Positions 15,897 to 23,751 of a stretch of 28,492 nucleotides of DNA are shown piece by piece (within the stretch, counting starts at the first letter, position 1; every line of letters starts with the position of its first letter). The notes beneath the pieces are model-generated. The model made no database searches, was not told the origin of the DNA, and saw only the letters and a program-made list of their open reading frames with translations. The DNA comes from Planctomycetota bacterium (GTDB lineage Bacteria > Planctomycetota > Planctomycetia > Pirellulales > Pirellulaceae). The stretch lies in contig JAEZAS010000430.1 in the NCBI GenBank assembly GCA_023430365.1, positions 1-28,492 of the forward strand, read 5' to 3'. The translations under genes and the position numbers were made by a program.

Positions 15897-16420
15897 TCCC
15901 GAGATGATTGATCGAGTCGGGTCTTGAGCTTCAGCAGCGCGGCCCGCATCCGGCCTAGGGCTGTTCCGAGAGGGATCTTTAGCTCCTGAGCGATCACCGC
16001 AAAGGTTTTGTCTTCGTAAATTCGCATTCGGACGACCTGCCGTTGCTCAAGCGGGAGCTGATCCAGCGCGGCCCGAACCGCCTCGACCGACTCAAGCCGA
16101 ACAAGCGGCTCGTCGGCTGAACCTGCCGCCTCACCCAACTGCAGAGCCACACTCCGGTAAACGCGATCACCAACCGATTGTCGCCGCCGTACGGCCATTG
16201 CCTCGTGATAAGCCACGCGGAATAGCCAGGCTTTGCGAGTGGTTTCCTGGGTCTCATGTCCCCGTTCGACCAGTTTCGCAAACGTTGCCTGCAAGACGTC
16301 GGACGCCAACTGAGGATCGCGCACCAGTCCGATGAGAAACCGGCGCAGCTCCTCACCGTGGTCCACGTACAACGCGGCGACCACGGCGGAGTCAAGCTTG
16401 CCGGATTCTGCGGCGGTCAA
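15893..16420 (-). CDS. ECF-family RNA polymerase sigma factor
   Basis: A sigma-70 family factor of 175 residues. Region 2 covers about 15-80, with DHGEELRRFLIGLVRDPQLASDVLQATFAKL and KAWLFRVAYHEAMAVRRRQ. Region 4 covers about 115-170, with LDQLPLEQRQVVRMRIYEDKTFAVIAQELKIPLGTALGRMRAALLKLK, including the helix-turn-helix. Regions 1 and 3 are missing, as expected for the ECF group. The start is a TTG: GGAG at 16428-16431 lies 7 nt before TTG 16420 but only 1 nt before the alternative TTG at 16426, so 16420 is preferred. It heads a minus-strand set with an anti-sigma factor, an exported coiled-coil protein, the DUF1549/DUF1553 protein and the DUF1501 protein. Autoregulation is likely for this class but not visible. 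Confidence 0.93.
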   Translation of the reverse strand: MTAAESGKLDSAVVAALYVDHGEELRRFLIGLVRDPQLASDVLQATFAKLVERGHETQETTRKAWLFRVAYHEAMAVRRRQSVGDRVYRSVALQLGEAAGSADEPLVRLESVEAVRAALDQLPLEQRQVVRMRIYEDKTFAVIAQELKIPLGTALGRMRAALLKLKTRLDQSSRD

Positions 16421-16591
16421 TGCCAAGCTCCTGCCGCGGCTGGCGGCATCTTCGTCGTTCCATCATTACGATGCGCCGCCGAGCCCGATTATTGGTGGGC
16501 CAGCCGACAGCCAGCCTGCGGATGTCCGCCGGTGCCCGCTAAGTCCATTCCTGGCTTTCCCTGGCGACTGCTCGAACGCTATTCCGGCTAG

Positions 16592-16597
16592 TATAAT
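16592..16597 (+). promoter_or_regulatory. Consensus -10 element upstream of the ABC permease
   Basis: A perfect tataat lies 138 bp before the permease start codon, in the 314-bp divergent gap between the sigma factor and permease genes. The -35 region at the expected distance (about 16569-16574, tgctcg) is a poor match, so the element may need an activator. Apart from this the divergent gap (16421-16734) holds no gene I can see. Confidence 0.45.
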
Positions 16598-16734
16598 CGG
16601 CTCTTTGGCCGGTCGTTTGTCGGTTCCGGAGTTCAGCTTACGCTGATTGACTTTCCCCGGGAACGACTCAATCCACAGGGCTTGGGCAAGCGGCGATTCG
16701 AGCGCAAAACTCCCCGGAGAGGAAATCTACGCCC

Positions 16735-18615
16735 GTGTTCATTGGTCCAATCTTCACTCGCGAGCTCGTCACAACGCCCAGGCGGCCGCAGCTTTTCCTC
16801 TACCGGACGGTCTACGTTACGGCCATCTTCGTGCTGATGTGCACCGCATGGCTGGTGCTGGCTGGCACCCAGCTGGTTCGCAACGTGGGAGACATGGCGC
16901 GCTTCGGATCGATCTTGTTTCAGATTCTCGCTCCGCTGCAGCTGGCCCTGCTCACCTTTCTGGCGGCGCTGGCCGCCGCCAGTGGAGTCGCTCAGGAGAA
17001 GGACCGGCGGACGATGCTGCTGCTGCTCATGACGCGGCTGACGAATCAGGAACTGGTCCTCGGCAAACTGCTGGCGAGTTTGCTGGAAGTGCTGGTCATG
17101 CTCGTGGCCGCATTGCCGGTCTTCATGCTCCTGACGCTCTTTGGCGGAGTATCTGCCGAACAGGTATTGCGCACGTTCGCAGTGACCTTAGCCACGGTGC
17201 TTGCAGCGGGCAGCCTCGGTTCGACCGTGGCGCTGGCTCGCGAGAAGACTTTCCAATCACTCTCGATGACGGCGCTGATCCTGGTGCTATGGGTGGGAGC
17301 TTGGGAGGGGATCGCGGCACTCGCAGGTGACCGCATCGTTGGCGGAGTGACGCTCGAAAGTGTTGCCACGGCCGCGAGTCCATTGCGGGCGATTTATGCG
17401 GCGGTCTACCCCTATCGCCAGGCTGTAGCGTTTGGATTAACCGGCGATTGGCTGTTCGTCATTACCGCCGTTGCCTTAACGCTGCTATTGAACCTTTGGG
17501 CAATTGTCCGCCTCCGCGTCTGGAACCCGGGACGTGAAGTACTCCCGGTTCGAGTGGAGGAGGAGCCCGAAACTCAGCCGACTGGAGCGACTGACGTTGC
17601 TCAGGGGGTGCCGTCCGCTACCAGTGCCGGGACGCAGACGAACTCGCAGGGATCGCTCGAAGCTGCTCAGGCTGGGCATGTCGATAGCCGGTTGCGGAGC
17701 AAAACCCAGCCCCAGCCGAGCCGGGAAGTATGGGACAATCCAATCCTGTGGCGAGAGGTCTGTACTTGGGCCTATGGGCGAAAAGTGCTCGTCATCCGGG
17801 CAGTTTACTTACTGCTATTTGTTCTGGCCGCGGCCGGACTCCATCAGGCCATTTCCAGCGGAGCAGCGATCCGGCGGTCAAGCGACGCTACGATCCTGCC
17901 ACCTGCGGCGGCTCCGCTCGTGCCGTTCATGTTGGCAAGCTTGGTGATTGTCAACGCGCTGGCGGTGACCTCGATTACGACGGAGCGCGACGGCGGAGCA
18001 CTCGACCTCCTGCTGGTCACCGATCTTTCGCCGAGGGAATTCATTTTTGGCAAGATCGGCGGCGTTGCTTGGGTGAGTAAGGAGATGATCGTCTTGCCAC
18101 TGCTACTGGCCATTTACTTGTGGTGGGCTGGTGGTTTGACGTTCGAGAATCTGCTGTACCTGACCACCGGCCTGCTCGTCCTGAATGTGTTTGTCATGGT
18201 GCTTGGCATCCACGCGGGAATGATCTATTCCGCCTCCCGGACGGCTATCGGCGTGAGCCTGGGCAGCGTGTTTTTCCTGTTCTTGGGAGTTGCAACGCTG
18301 ATTCTCATGATGATTTCGTTCACGGGAGCGTTTCAGACTCAGCTGCTGCCGTTCCTGGCCTTCATTGTGGGAGGCAGCCTAGGATTGTTTGTCTCGTTGG
18401 GGCATCGGAATCCGTCGGGTGCGATTGGACTGGCGTCGCTTGGCTTGCCGATCGCCACGTTCTTTGCCGTGACGAGCTTTTTGCTCGATAAGTGGTTCAA
18501 CGTGTTTCTCGTCACCACGGCCACTTACGGATTCACTTCTGCAGCGATCCTGATTCCGGCGATTTACGAGTTCGATATTGCTATGGGCCGGACCAAGACG
18601 GCGGGCGACGAGTGA
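16735..18615 (+). CDS. ABC-2 type transporter permease, fused double unit
   Basis: A 626-residue multi-pass membrane protein built from two related halves, each with about six hydrophobic segments. Half one (1-250) has FTRELVTTPRRPQLFLYRTVY and QEKDRRTMLLLLMTRLTNQELVLGK (residues 87-111). Half two (about 335-620) has ILWREVCTWAYGRKVLVIRAVY and TERDGGALDLLLVTDLSPREFIFGK (from about 416). The aligned E-D/L-L-L/GK pattern is typical of ABC-2 permeases and shows an internal duplication. The hydrophilic linker between the halves (about 265-330) is rich in Gln, Ser and Thr. The start is GTG 16735, with ggagagga about 10 nt upstream. No ATPase gene is adjacent, so the motor must be encoded elsewhere. 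The substrate is unknown. Confidence 0.9.
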   Translation: MFIGPIFTRELVTTPRRPQLFLYRTVYVTAIFVLMCTAWLVLAGTQLVRNVGDMARFGSILFQILAPLQLALLTFLAALAAASGVAQEKDRRTMLLLLMTRLTNQELVLGKLLASLLEVLVMLVAALPVFMLLTLFGGVSAEQVLRTFAVTLATVLAAGSLGSTVALAREKTFQSLSMTALILVLWVGAWEGIAALAGDRIVGGVTLESVATAASPLRAIYAAVYPYRQAVAFGLTGDWLFVITAVALTLLLNLWAIVRLRVWNPGREVLPVRVEEEPETQPTGATDVAQGVPSATSAGTQTNSQGSLEAAQAGHVDSRLRSKTQPQPSREVWDNPILWREVCTWAYGRKVLVIRAVYLLLFVLAAAGLHQAISSGAAIRRSSDATILPPAAAPLVPFMLASLVIVNALAVTSITTERDGGALDLLLVTDLSPREFIFGKIGGVAWVSKEMIVLPLLLAIYLWWAGGLTFENLLYLTTGLLVLNVFVMVLGIHAGMIYSASRTAIGVSLGSVFFLFLGVATLILMMISFTGAFQTQLLPFLAFIVGGSLGLFVSLGHRNPSGAIGLASLGLPIATFFAVTSFLLDKWFNVFLVTTATYGFTSAAILIPAIYEFDIAMGRTKTAGDE

Positions 18616-18630
18616 GACAGAGGTCTCAAG

Positions 18631-18659
18631 AAAAATGTCCGGGCGGTATATACCGCCCG
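18631..18659 (-). terminator. Intrinsic terminator built on a 20-bp perfect palindrome
   Basis: Positions 18640-18659 form a perfect self-complementary palindrome (cgggcggtatataccgcccg). On the minus strand it is followed by gacattttt, giving a stem plus T-run downstream of the small gene ending at 18738. On the plus strand it lies 25 bp after the permease stop, but no T-run follows there. A perfect palindrome with a central tatata could also be a dimeric protein-binding site. Confidence 0.65.
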
Positions 18660-18737
18660 AATGATCGCGAAGTACAGACAGCGCCCTCTGGCTATCGCTG
18701 AGAACGCCGGTTTTAGCTCACGGACTTACTTGCGTAC

Positions 18738-18977
18738 TCACTTGCTATAGCCAAGCGACTTCACTACCGCGAGCATTTCTTCATAGGTGATGAAGCGACG
18801 GCGGTGAACGAGCTTGTACGAGTCGATCGCCTGGGCCAATTCGCGGGCATCGGGTGAAAGCGCCTCATGGCTGTTGCTGAATTGCCGCCGCTCGCGCTCG
18901 GGGGGCTGGCCGGACGTTCCGCCATTTCCGCGGCGATCCACAAACGGCTCCACGACACTCGCAAACGTGGTCGTCAT
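18738..18977 (-). CDS. Small conserved-looking hypothetical protein
   Basis: Starting at ATG 18977, the product is 79 residues: a Gly/Pro/Arg-rich flexible N-terminus (about 1-40), then a compact charged helical part, LSPDARELAQAIDSYKLVHRRRFITYEEMLAVVKSLGYSK. There is no signal peptide, membrane segment or metal motif. AGGGAA lies about 7 nt before this ATG, which is why it is preferred over the longer frame from 19043. I believe very similar small proteins with this basic ending occur widely in Planctomycetota, but I cannot confirm that here and know no function. The HRRRFITYEEM stretch suggests binding to nucleic acid or another protein. A terminator palindrome lies about 80 bp downstream. 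Confidence 0.7.
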   Translation of the reverse strand: MTTTFASVVEPFVDRRGNGGTSGQPPERERRQFSNSHEALSPDARELAQAIDSYKLVHRRRFITYEEMLAVVKSLGYSK

Positions 18978-19185
18978 TCGATGTTCCCTGCAGTGGACTG
19001 GTCTGCTTGTTTGCGGGGCAGAGCGCACCCGCGCTTCCTGCAACCGTAGAACACGATTTGCGGCCAGGCAAACGCGGCTGTCCGCTTGTTAAACCTTGCG
19101 GGCGAGAGGCGCGTTAAAAACGTCACAGCCGTTGCGGGTTCGGCCCGTGGGGGGAGGTTGAGGGACCCCCAGTGGCCAGCCGTAG

Positions 19186-20736
19186 CTACTTCTCTGCCCC
19201 ATTCGTCCCGTTGTCGAGAGGCAGGCGAACATGAAATGTGGCGCCTCCTTGGGCGTTTCGCGTCGCCCAGATGCGACCCTGATGGGCTTCCACAATCGTC
19301 CGGCTGATGGGCAATCCCATTCCCATGCCTTCGGGTTTGGAGGTGTAAAACGGCGAGAACAAGCGGCTCATGGCCTCGTCCGTCAAGCCAACGCCACGAT
19401 CAGCCACGGCGATCTCGGCGTTGTTGCCATCCATGCGCGTGGTGACATCCACAACACGATCGTCCGATGTGGCCGAATCCATCGCTTCGAACGCGTTGCG
19501 CAAGAGGTTGACGATGACCTGTTGAATGGCTACGGGATCTGCGAAGACAATCGGGGATGGACGCTTTAGTTCGGCAAACACCTTGACCCGCTTGCGCCGG
19601 GCTTCGAACGCCATGAGTTCGATGGACTCTTCCACCACCAGGTTCAAGTTCACCAGTTCCCGCTGGGCTGGGCCTTTCGACATGTAGGCCCGAGTCCGCT
19701 TGATGATTTCGGCGGCCCGCATCACTGCCTTACTGATGTCGTCATTCCATTTTTTCAATTTGGAAATCGGCACAGCGCCATTGTCGGCGAGCGCACTGGC
19801 GATGGTGGAGGTGTAATTGGAGATCGTGTGCAGTGGCTGGTTGACTTCGTGGGCGATGCCTGCGATCAGTTCGCCCATTGTCGACAGGCGGGCCACGTGT
19901 GCCAAGTGCGCGGCCTGCTGCTGGATCTTTTCAGCCGACTCTTGTTGCTCGGTTACATCCTCCGCAACGCCGACGATGCGGTAGAATTCCCCCACTTCGT
20001 TGAACACAGCGAAGCGCCGATCGTGAATCCACCTCAGCGAGTCGTCGGGCCGGATGATTCGGTAGACCATGTCGTAGAATTTTCCCGGTTGATCGGGAAT
20101 TGCCATTTCGCGCACACGCTCGCGGTCGTCTTCATGAACGCGTTCGATCCATGATCCTGGATTCTCATAAAGGCCGGAGGTGGGGCGTCCCCAGACTGCT
20201 TCGTAGGCGGGGCTGACGTAAAGCAGCTTTTTGTCGATCCAGTCATAGAGCCAAAACAAGTCCCGGATGTTGTCGGCAAGCTGGCGAAAGATGCGGTCAT
20301 TCTCAGCGAGTTTCTTGAGGGCCGCTTCATGTTCCTGCTTCAACTGCCATTCGCGCACCGCCCTGCGAACAATTCCGGGCATGTCCGCCATGACCGGCGC
20401 CGACTTGATCACGTAGTCGGCCGCTCCCAGCTTGATGGCTTGGACCGCCACTCGTTCATCACCTTGGCTGGTCAGGATGATGATCGGATACTCGAGCGTC
20501 TGGTGTCCTTCGAGCAAATCGGTTCCCCGTCCATCGGGCAGGACGAGGTCGACAATCGCCACATCGGGGCGCGTTTGCTCACATATCCGCCGCGCTTCCG
20601 CCAGATTGGGGGCATGCAAGACGATGTGTTTTTGGGCTGAGTCGGAGAGCGCACGGGACATCAGCTTTGCGTGGGCCGGTTCGTCCTCGACCAGCAGCAC
20701 TCGGACCGGACGTTCGGGATCCTCCCGGTGTGGCAT
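19186..20736 (-). CDS. Hybrid sensor histidine kinase (REC-PAS-HisKA-HATPase)
   Basis: A 516-residue soluble protein. The N-terminal receiver domain (about 10-125) has acidic residues in LLVEDE (E17-E19), phospho-acceptor D63 in IVDLVLPDG and K111. A PAS domain spans about 145-265, ending IVGVAEDVTEQQ. The dimerisation/phospho-acceptor helix carries H296 in GIAHEVNQPLHTISNY, of the FixL-like class. The ATPase domain has NLLRNAFEAMD, DRGVGL and GMGMGL. There is no membrane segment. An N-terminal receiver suggests its kinase activity is set by phosphotransfer from another kinase. Its start is 17 bp after the stop of the single-domain regulator, which itself follows a large histidine kinase. That arrangement points to a short phosphorelay, with the order unknown. 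Confidence 0.93.
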   Translation of the reverse strand: MPHREDPERPVRVLLVEDEPAHAKLMSRALSDSAQKHIVLHAPNLAEARRICEQTRPDVAIVDLVLPDGRGTDLLEGHQTLEYPIIILTSQGDERVAVQAIKLGAADYVIKSAPVMADMPGIVRRAVREWQLKQEHEAALKKLAENDRIFRQLADNIRDLFWLYDWIDKKLLYVSPAYEAVWGRPTSGLYENPGSWIERVHEDDRERVREMAIPDQPGKFYDMVYRIIRPDDSLRWIHDRRFAVFNEVGEFYRIVGVAEDVTEQQESAEKIQQQAAHLAHVARLSTMGELIAGIAHEVNQPLHTISNYTSTIASALADNGAVPISKLKKWNDDISKAVMRAAEIIKRTRAYMSKGPAQRELVNLNLVVEESIELMAFEARRKRVKVFAELKRPSPIVFADPVAIQQVIVNLLRNAFEAMDSATSDDRVVDVTTRMDGNNAEIAVADRGVGLTDEAMSRLFSPFYTSKPEGMGMGLPISRTIVEAHQGRIWATRNAQGGATFHVRLPLDNGTNGAEK

Positions 20737-20753
20737 AGCGGCAGTGGCCTATT

Positions 20754-21197
20754 TCAGGTTTGCGGGATACGGTTCCATGCGAGCCAGTAGTAGCCCAGAT
20801 CGCGCATCAATTGTACGAAAGATGCGAAGTCGAGCGGCTTGGTCAGATAGCTGTTCGCCTGAAGAGCATATGCTTCAGCGATATCGCTTTGCGCTGAAGA
20901 TGTCGAAAGGATGACCACGGGGATTCGTTTGAGCGTTTCGTTGCTCTTCACCTGCCGGAGCACTTCCAGGCCATCGATTTTCGGCAACTGCAGATCGAGC
21001 AGGATGAGATCGGGGACGGCGGCTTCCCCCTCTCTATCGTACGGAGGACGCCGATGAAGGTAGTCGAGCGCCGCTGCGCCGTCGGAGACGTGGGCGATCC
21101 GATTGCGAACCCGGTGGGCTGCCATGCCACGAGTCACCAGGCGCGCATGGGCGGGATTGTCTTCCACCAATAGAATGTTGAGCGAACGGCTTGGCAC
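20754..21197 (-). CDS. Single-domain response regulator (Rcp1-like)
   Basis: With the GTG at 21197 as start, the product is 147 residues and consists of one receiver domain: SLNILLVEDNPAHARLV at the N-terminus, a loop typical of the Rcp1-like group (YLHRRPPYDREGEAAVPDLILLDLQLPKIDG), phospho-acceptor D68, and conserved K120 in YLTKPLDF. There is no output domain, so it acts as a phosphate shuttle or through protein contacts. GGAG lies 7 nt before GTG 21197. The ATG at 21227 in the same frame has no such signal. It lies 80 bp downstream of the GAF/PAS kinase and 17 bp upstream of the hybrid kinase. Rcp1-like regulators are commonly paired with phytochrome-type kinases, which fits the neighbour's architecture. 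Confidence 0.93.
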   Translation of the reverse strand: MPSRSLNILLVEDNPAHARLVTRGMAAHRVRNRIAHVSDGAAALDYLHRRPPYDREGEAAVPDLILLDLQLPKIDGLEVLRQVKSNETLKRIPVVILSTSSAQSDIAEAYALQANSYLTKPLDFASFVQLMRDLGYYWLAWNRIPQT

Positions 21198-21277
21198 GCC
21201 CCCGCTCCTTTGCGGAGTGTTCAGCATCGATCGGCCCGTAAAGCGTTCCTACCGCTTAGTTTACTTCCGCGAGAACG

Positions 21278-23722
21278 CTAGTCCAGCTTTTGGGTCTCTG
21301 GAAGGGTAAAACAAAAGGTCGCGCCGGTTCCTAAACCCTGTGACTCCGCCCAGACGGTTCCACCATGAACCTCGACAATCCGCTTTACGATCGCCAGCCC
21401 GATGCCGGTGCCACCTGATTGGGGATCGAGTTGTTCGAATAGATTGAAGATTCGCTTCAAGTACTGCGTCTCGATACCGATGCCGTTGTCGCGAATAAAA
21501 ATCACTCGCTGGTCTCCCTGCATCCGCTGACCGATCGAGATCCGGGGTTCGGCAGCGTCGCGAGCGAAGCGAACGGCGTTGTCGATCAGATTCTGCAGCA
21601 CTTCCAACAGACGCGGGGCGTCGACGCGCACGATCGGCAACGTCGGGTCGATGTCGAACTGTACCCGACCCGCCGACGGCTCCACATGTTGGACCGCCTG
21701 TGCGGCGAGTTCCGCCAGCGATACATCCTGGGGCGGATTCATCACCCGGCCGATACGCGACAATTCGAGTAGCTCGTCGAGCAGTCGCTTCATCCGAACG
21801 GCGGCGGTGTTGATCTCAGCCAGGTCATCCCGAACCGCCGCCTCATCACCGATGGTCAGGTCGTGATCGAGCATTCCTACGAAGCCGCTGATCGTCACTA
21901 GCGGGCTCTTGAGGTCATGTGAGACGGTGTAGGTGAACCGCTCGAGTTCTTCGTTCTTCGCCTCCAACTGGGCAATTAACGCCTCTCGCTCGGTTTCGTA
22001 TCGACGTTTGGCGGTAACGTCCTCGCACCAACTCATGGTGCAAATCGGCTTGCCGGACAAATCCCTGACGATTGAGGAATGGACCATCACTTGGATAAGG
22101 GAGCCATCTTTGCGCCGGGTGTCAATTTCGCCGCTCCAGGTCCCTTTCTCGTACAATTCTTGTCGGAAGTGCTCTACCTTCTCGGGGTCCATCACGAGAA
22201 GTTTTCCGGTCGAGCCGATCAACTCGTTGGCCGAGTAACCGAGCAAGGCTTCAGTGGCCGGATTGACCCAGGTCATTCGGCCGTCCATATCGCCCAGTAC
22301 GATGCTGCCGACGGCCGCTCGCATCGCATGGTCGTGAATTCGGAGTGCAGCCTCCGTTCGTTTGCGCTCGGTGATGTCCTGCACGACGAGATTCAGCCCG
22401 AGCAGGCGGCCATCGTCGGAGCGGACCGGAATGATGCTTCGCCGATAGCTGCGTACTTCTCCCGGCTGTGCAGGTGTTTCGGCATCTACTTCCTCGTCGA
22501 GGATAGGTTCTCCGGTCTCGAGCACTCGCTGCATGATTTCCGTTTCGGATTTTCCCAACTCCGGAATCAAGTCCACCAGGCGCCGGCCAAAGTGGACGCC
22601 GACGGGCAACCCATGGATTTTCGCCAGCTGTTCGCTGATTGCGCGATAGCGAAGTTCCGTGTCGACGTAGGCCAGGCCGATTGGGGCGGTGCGGTAGATG
22701 GTGGAAAGCTCCGCATAGCGTTGCCTCAACTCCTCCTCGATCCGTTTGCGCTCGGTGATGTCTTCGACGATCACGCTCACGCCGAGCAGTTGCTCGTTCT
22801 CGTCCTTAACCGGAAAGAACGTGCGTAAGCGAACCGTGTCGGGTCGGCCACCCGCGAAAATCGGCCCGCTCGCTTCGCTTTCTACGATCGCTTCGCCGGT
22901 TTCCAGCACCTGTCGCAGCTTGGGCTCTACTTCATCGGCGATCAGCGGCAGCATTTCGCGAACGGTTCGTCCTCGATGTTGTTCGGGTGTGCCGTTTGCG
23001 ACCTGAGCAAGTTTTTCATTGATCGAGACAAACCGCATGTCGTGATCAACAAACGCCAGGCCGATCGGGACCGAGCGATAGAGGGCTGAAAGTTCCGCCA
23101 ATTGGCGGCGGAGTTGTGTCTCGGTGGAAAGACGCTGCTCTTCGGCTGCGGCCCGCCCCAGTTCCGCGCCGGCCCGTGAAGCGATAACGCGCAGCGTGGA
23201 TTCGACCAGTCGTCGATCCATGAGAGGGCCGCTGTGCAGCACAGAGACCAGCCCGATCACGGCGCCATTGACGCCGCGGATAGGCATTCCGGCGTACGAA
23301 CAGGAGTTGGTTTCCTGCAGGAAATGATCGAGCGGGAACGTTTCCAGAGCGTTGCAGTCGTAGTAGCAGAAATCAGACGAGACGACGTTCTTGCAGGGAG
23401 TGTTTGCCAGTTCGTAGACGACGTTGTCAAACCTCTGCCCCCGGTGATAGTAGGCCAGCGTTTGAACCTCGCAACACTCCTTGCCTTGCAGGATGCCGAC
23501 CGCGGCGCTGTCACAATTCAATATCCGAGCGAGGTCAGCCACGAGAACATGGAAGAAACTCGAACCGGTGGCCGCCGCAACAGCCGAGGAGAGTTTTGCC
23601 AACGGATGATCCAGTCGGGCCGCTTGAGTTTGCTCGAGCTCAAACTCGAGCTTCGCGATGCGCTCTCGGAGTCGGGCGATCTCCGCCTCGCTCGTGTCGG
23701 AGGTCGCTGGAAGTTTCGACAT
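21278..23722 (-). CDS. GAF/PAS multisensor histidine kinase
   Basis: An 814-residue soluble kinase. A short N-terminal coiled coil (12-35) is followed by a GAF domain (about 45-190) with YELANTPCKNV and many cysteines. Three PAS units follow: about 205-325 and 335-455, each ending DITERKR, then about 460-575. The HisKA helix has phospho-acceptor H602 in TYTVSHDLKSPLVTISGF. The ATPase domain has NLIDNAVRFA (N711, N715), DNGIGI and GGTGIGLAIVK. The first two PAS units are clearly related (SALYRSVPIGLAFVD against STIYRTAPIGLAYVD), a tandem duplication. The kinase core is of the bacteriophytochrome-like class, but no biliprotein domain is present. It lies 29 bp after the HEAT-repeat gene and upstream of an Rcp1-like regulator, its likely partner. 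The ligand is unknown. Confidence 0.94.
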   Translation of the reverse strand: MSKLPATSDTSEAEIARLRERIAKLEFELEQTQAARLDHPLAKLSSAVAAATGSSFFHVLVADLARILNCDSAAVGILQGKECCEVQTLAYYHRGQRFDNVVYELANTPCKNVVSSDFCYYDCNALETFPLDHFLQETNSCSYAGMPIRGVNGAVIGLVSVLHSGPLMDRRLVESTLRVIASRAGAELGRAAAEEQRLSTETQLRRQLAELSALYRSVPIGLAFVDHDMRFVSINEKLAQVANGTPEQHRGRTVREMLPLIADEVEPKLRQVLETGEAIVESEASGPIFAGGRPDTVRLRTFFPVKDENEQLLGVSVIVEDITERKRIEEELRQRYAELSTIYRTAPIGLAYVDTELRYRAISEQLAKIHGLPVGVHFGRRLVDLIPELGKSETEIMQRVLETGEPILDEEVDAETPAQPGEVRSYRRSIIPVRSDDGRLLGLNLVVQDITERKRTEAALRIHDHAMRAAVGSIVLGDMDGRMTWVNPATEALLGYSANELIGSTGKLLVMDPEKVEHFRQELYEKGTWSGEIDTRRKDGSLIQVMVHSSIVRDLSGKPICTMSWCEDVTAKRRYETEREALIAQLEAKNEELERFTYTVSHDLKSPLVTISGFVGMLDHDLTIGDEAAVRDDLAEINTAAVRMKRLLDELLELSRIGRVMNPPQDVSLAELAAQAVQHVEPSAGRVQFDIDPTLPIVRVDAPRLLEVLQNLIDNAVRFARDAAEPRISIGQRMQGDQRVIFIRDNGIGIETQYLKRIFNLFEQLDPQSGGTGIGLAIVKRIVEVHGGTVWAESQGLGTGATFCFTLPETQKLD

Positions 23723-23751
23723 GGGTGCGGCCTTTGGCTTCCAGATGCAGT

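Noticed and set aside
19148..19171. Terminator downstream of the hybrid kinase
   Set aside because: The 6-bp G/C stem has a 12-nt loop and no T-run; too weak to list as a feature.
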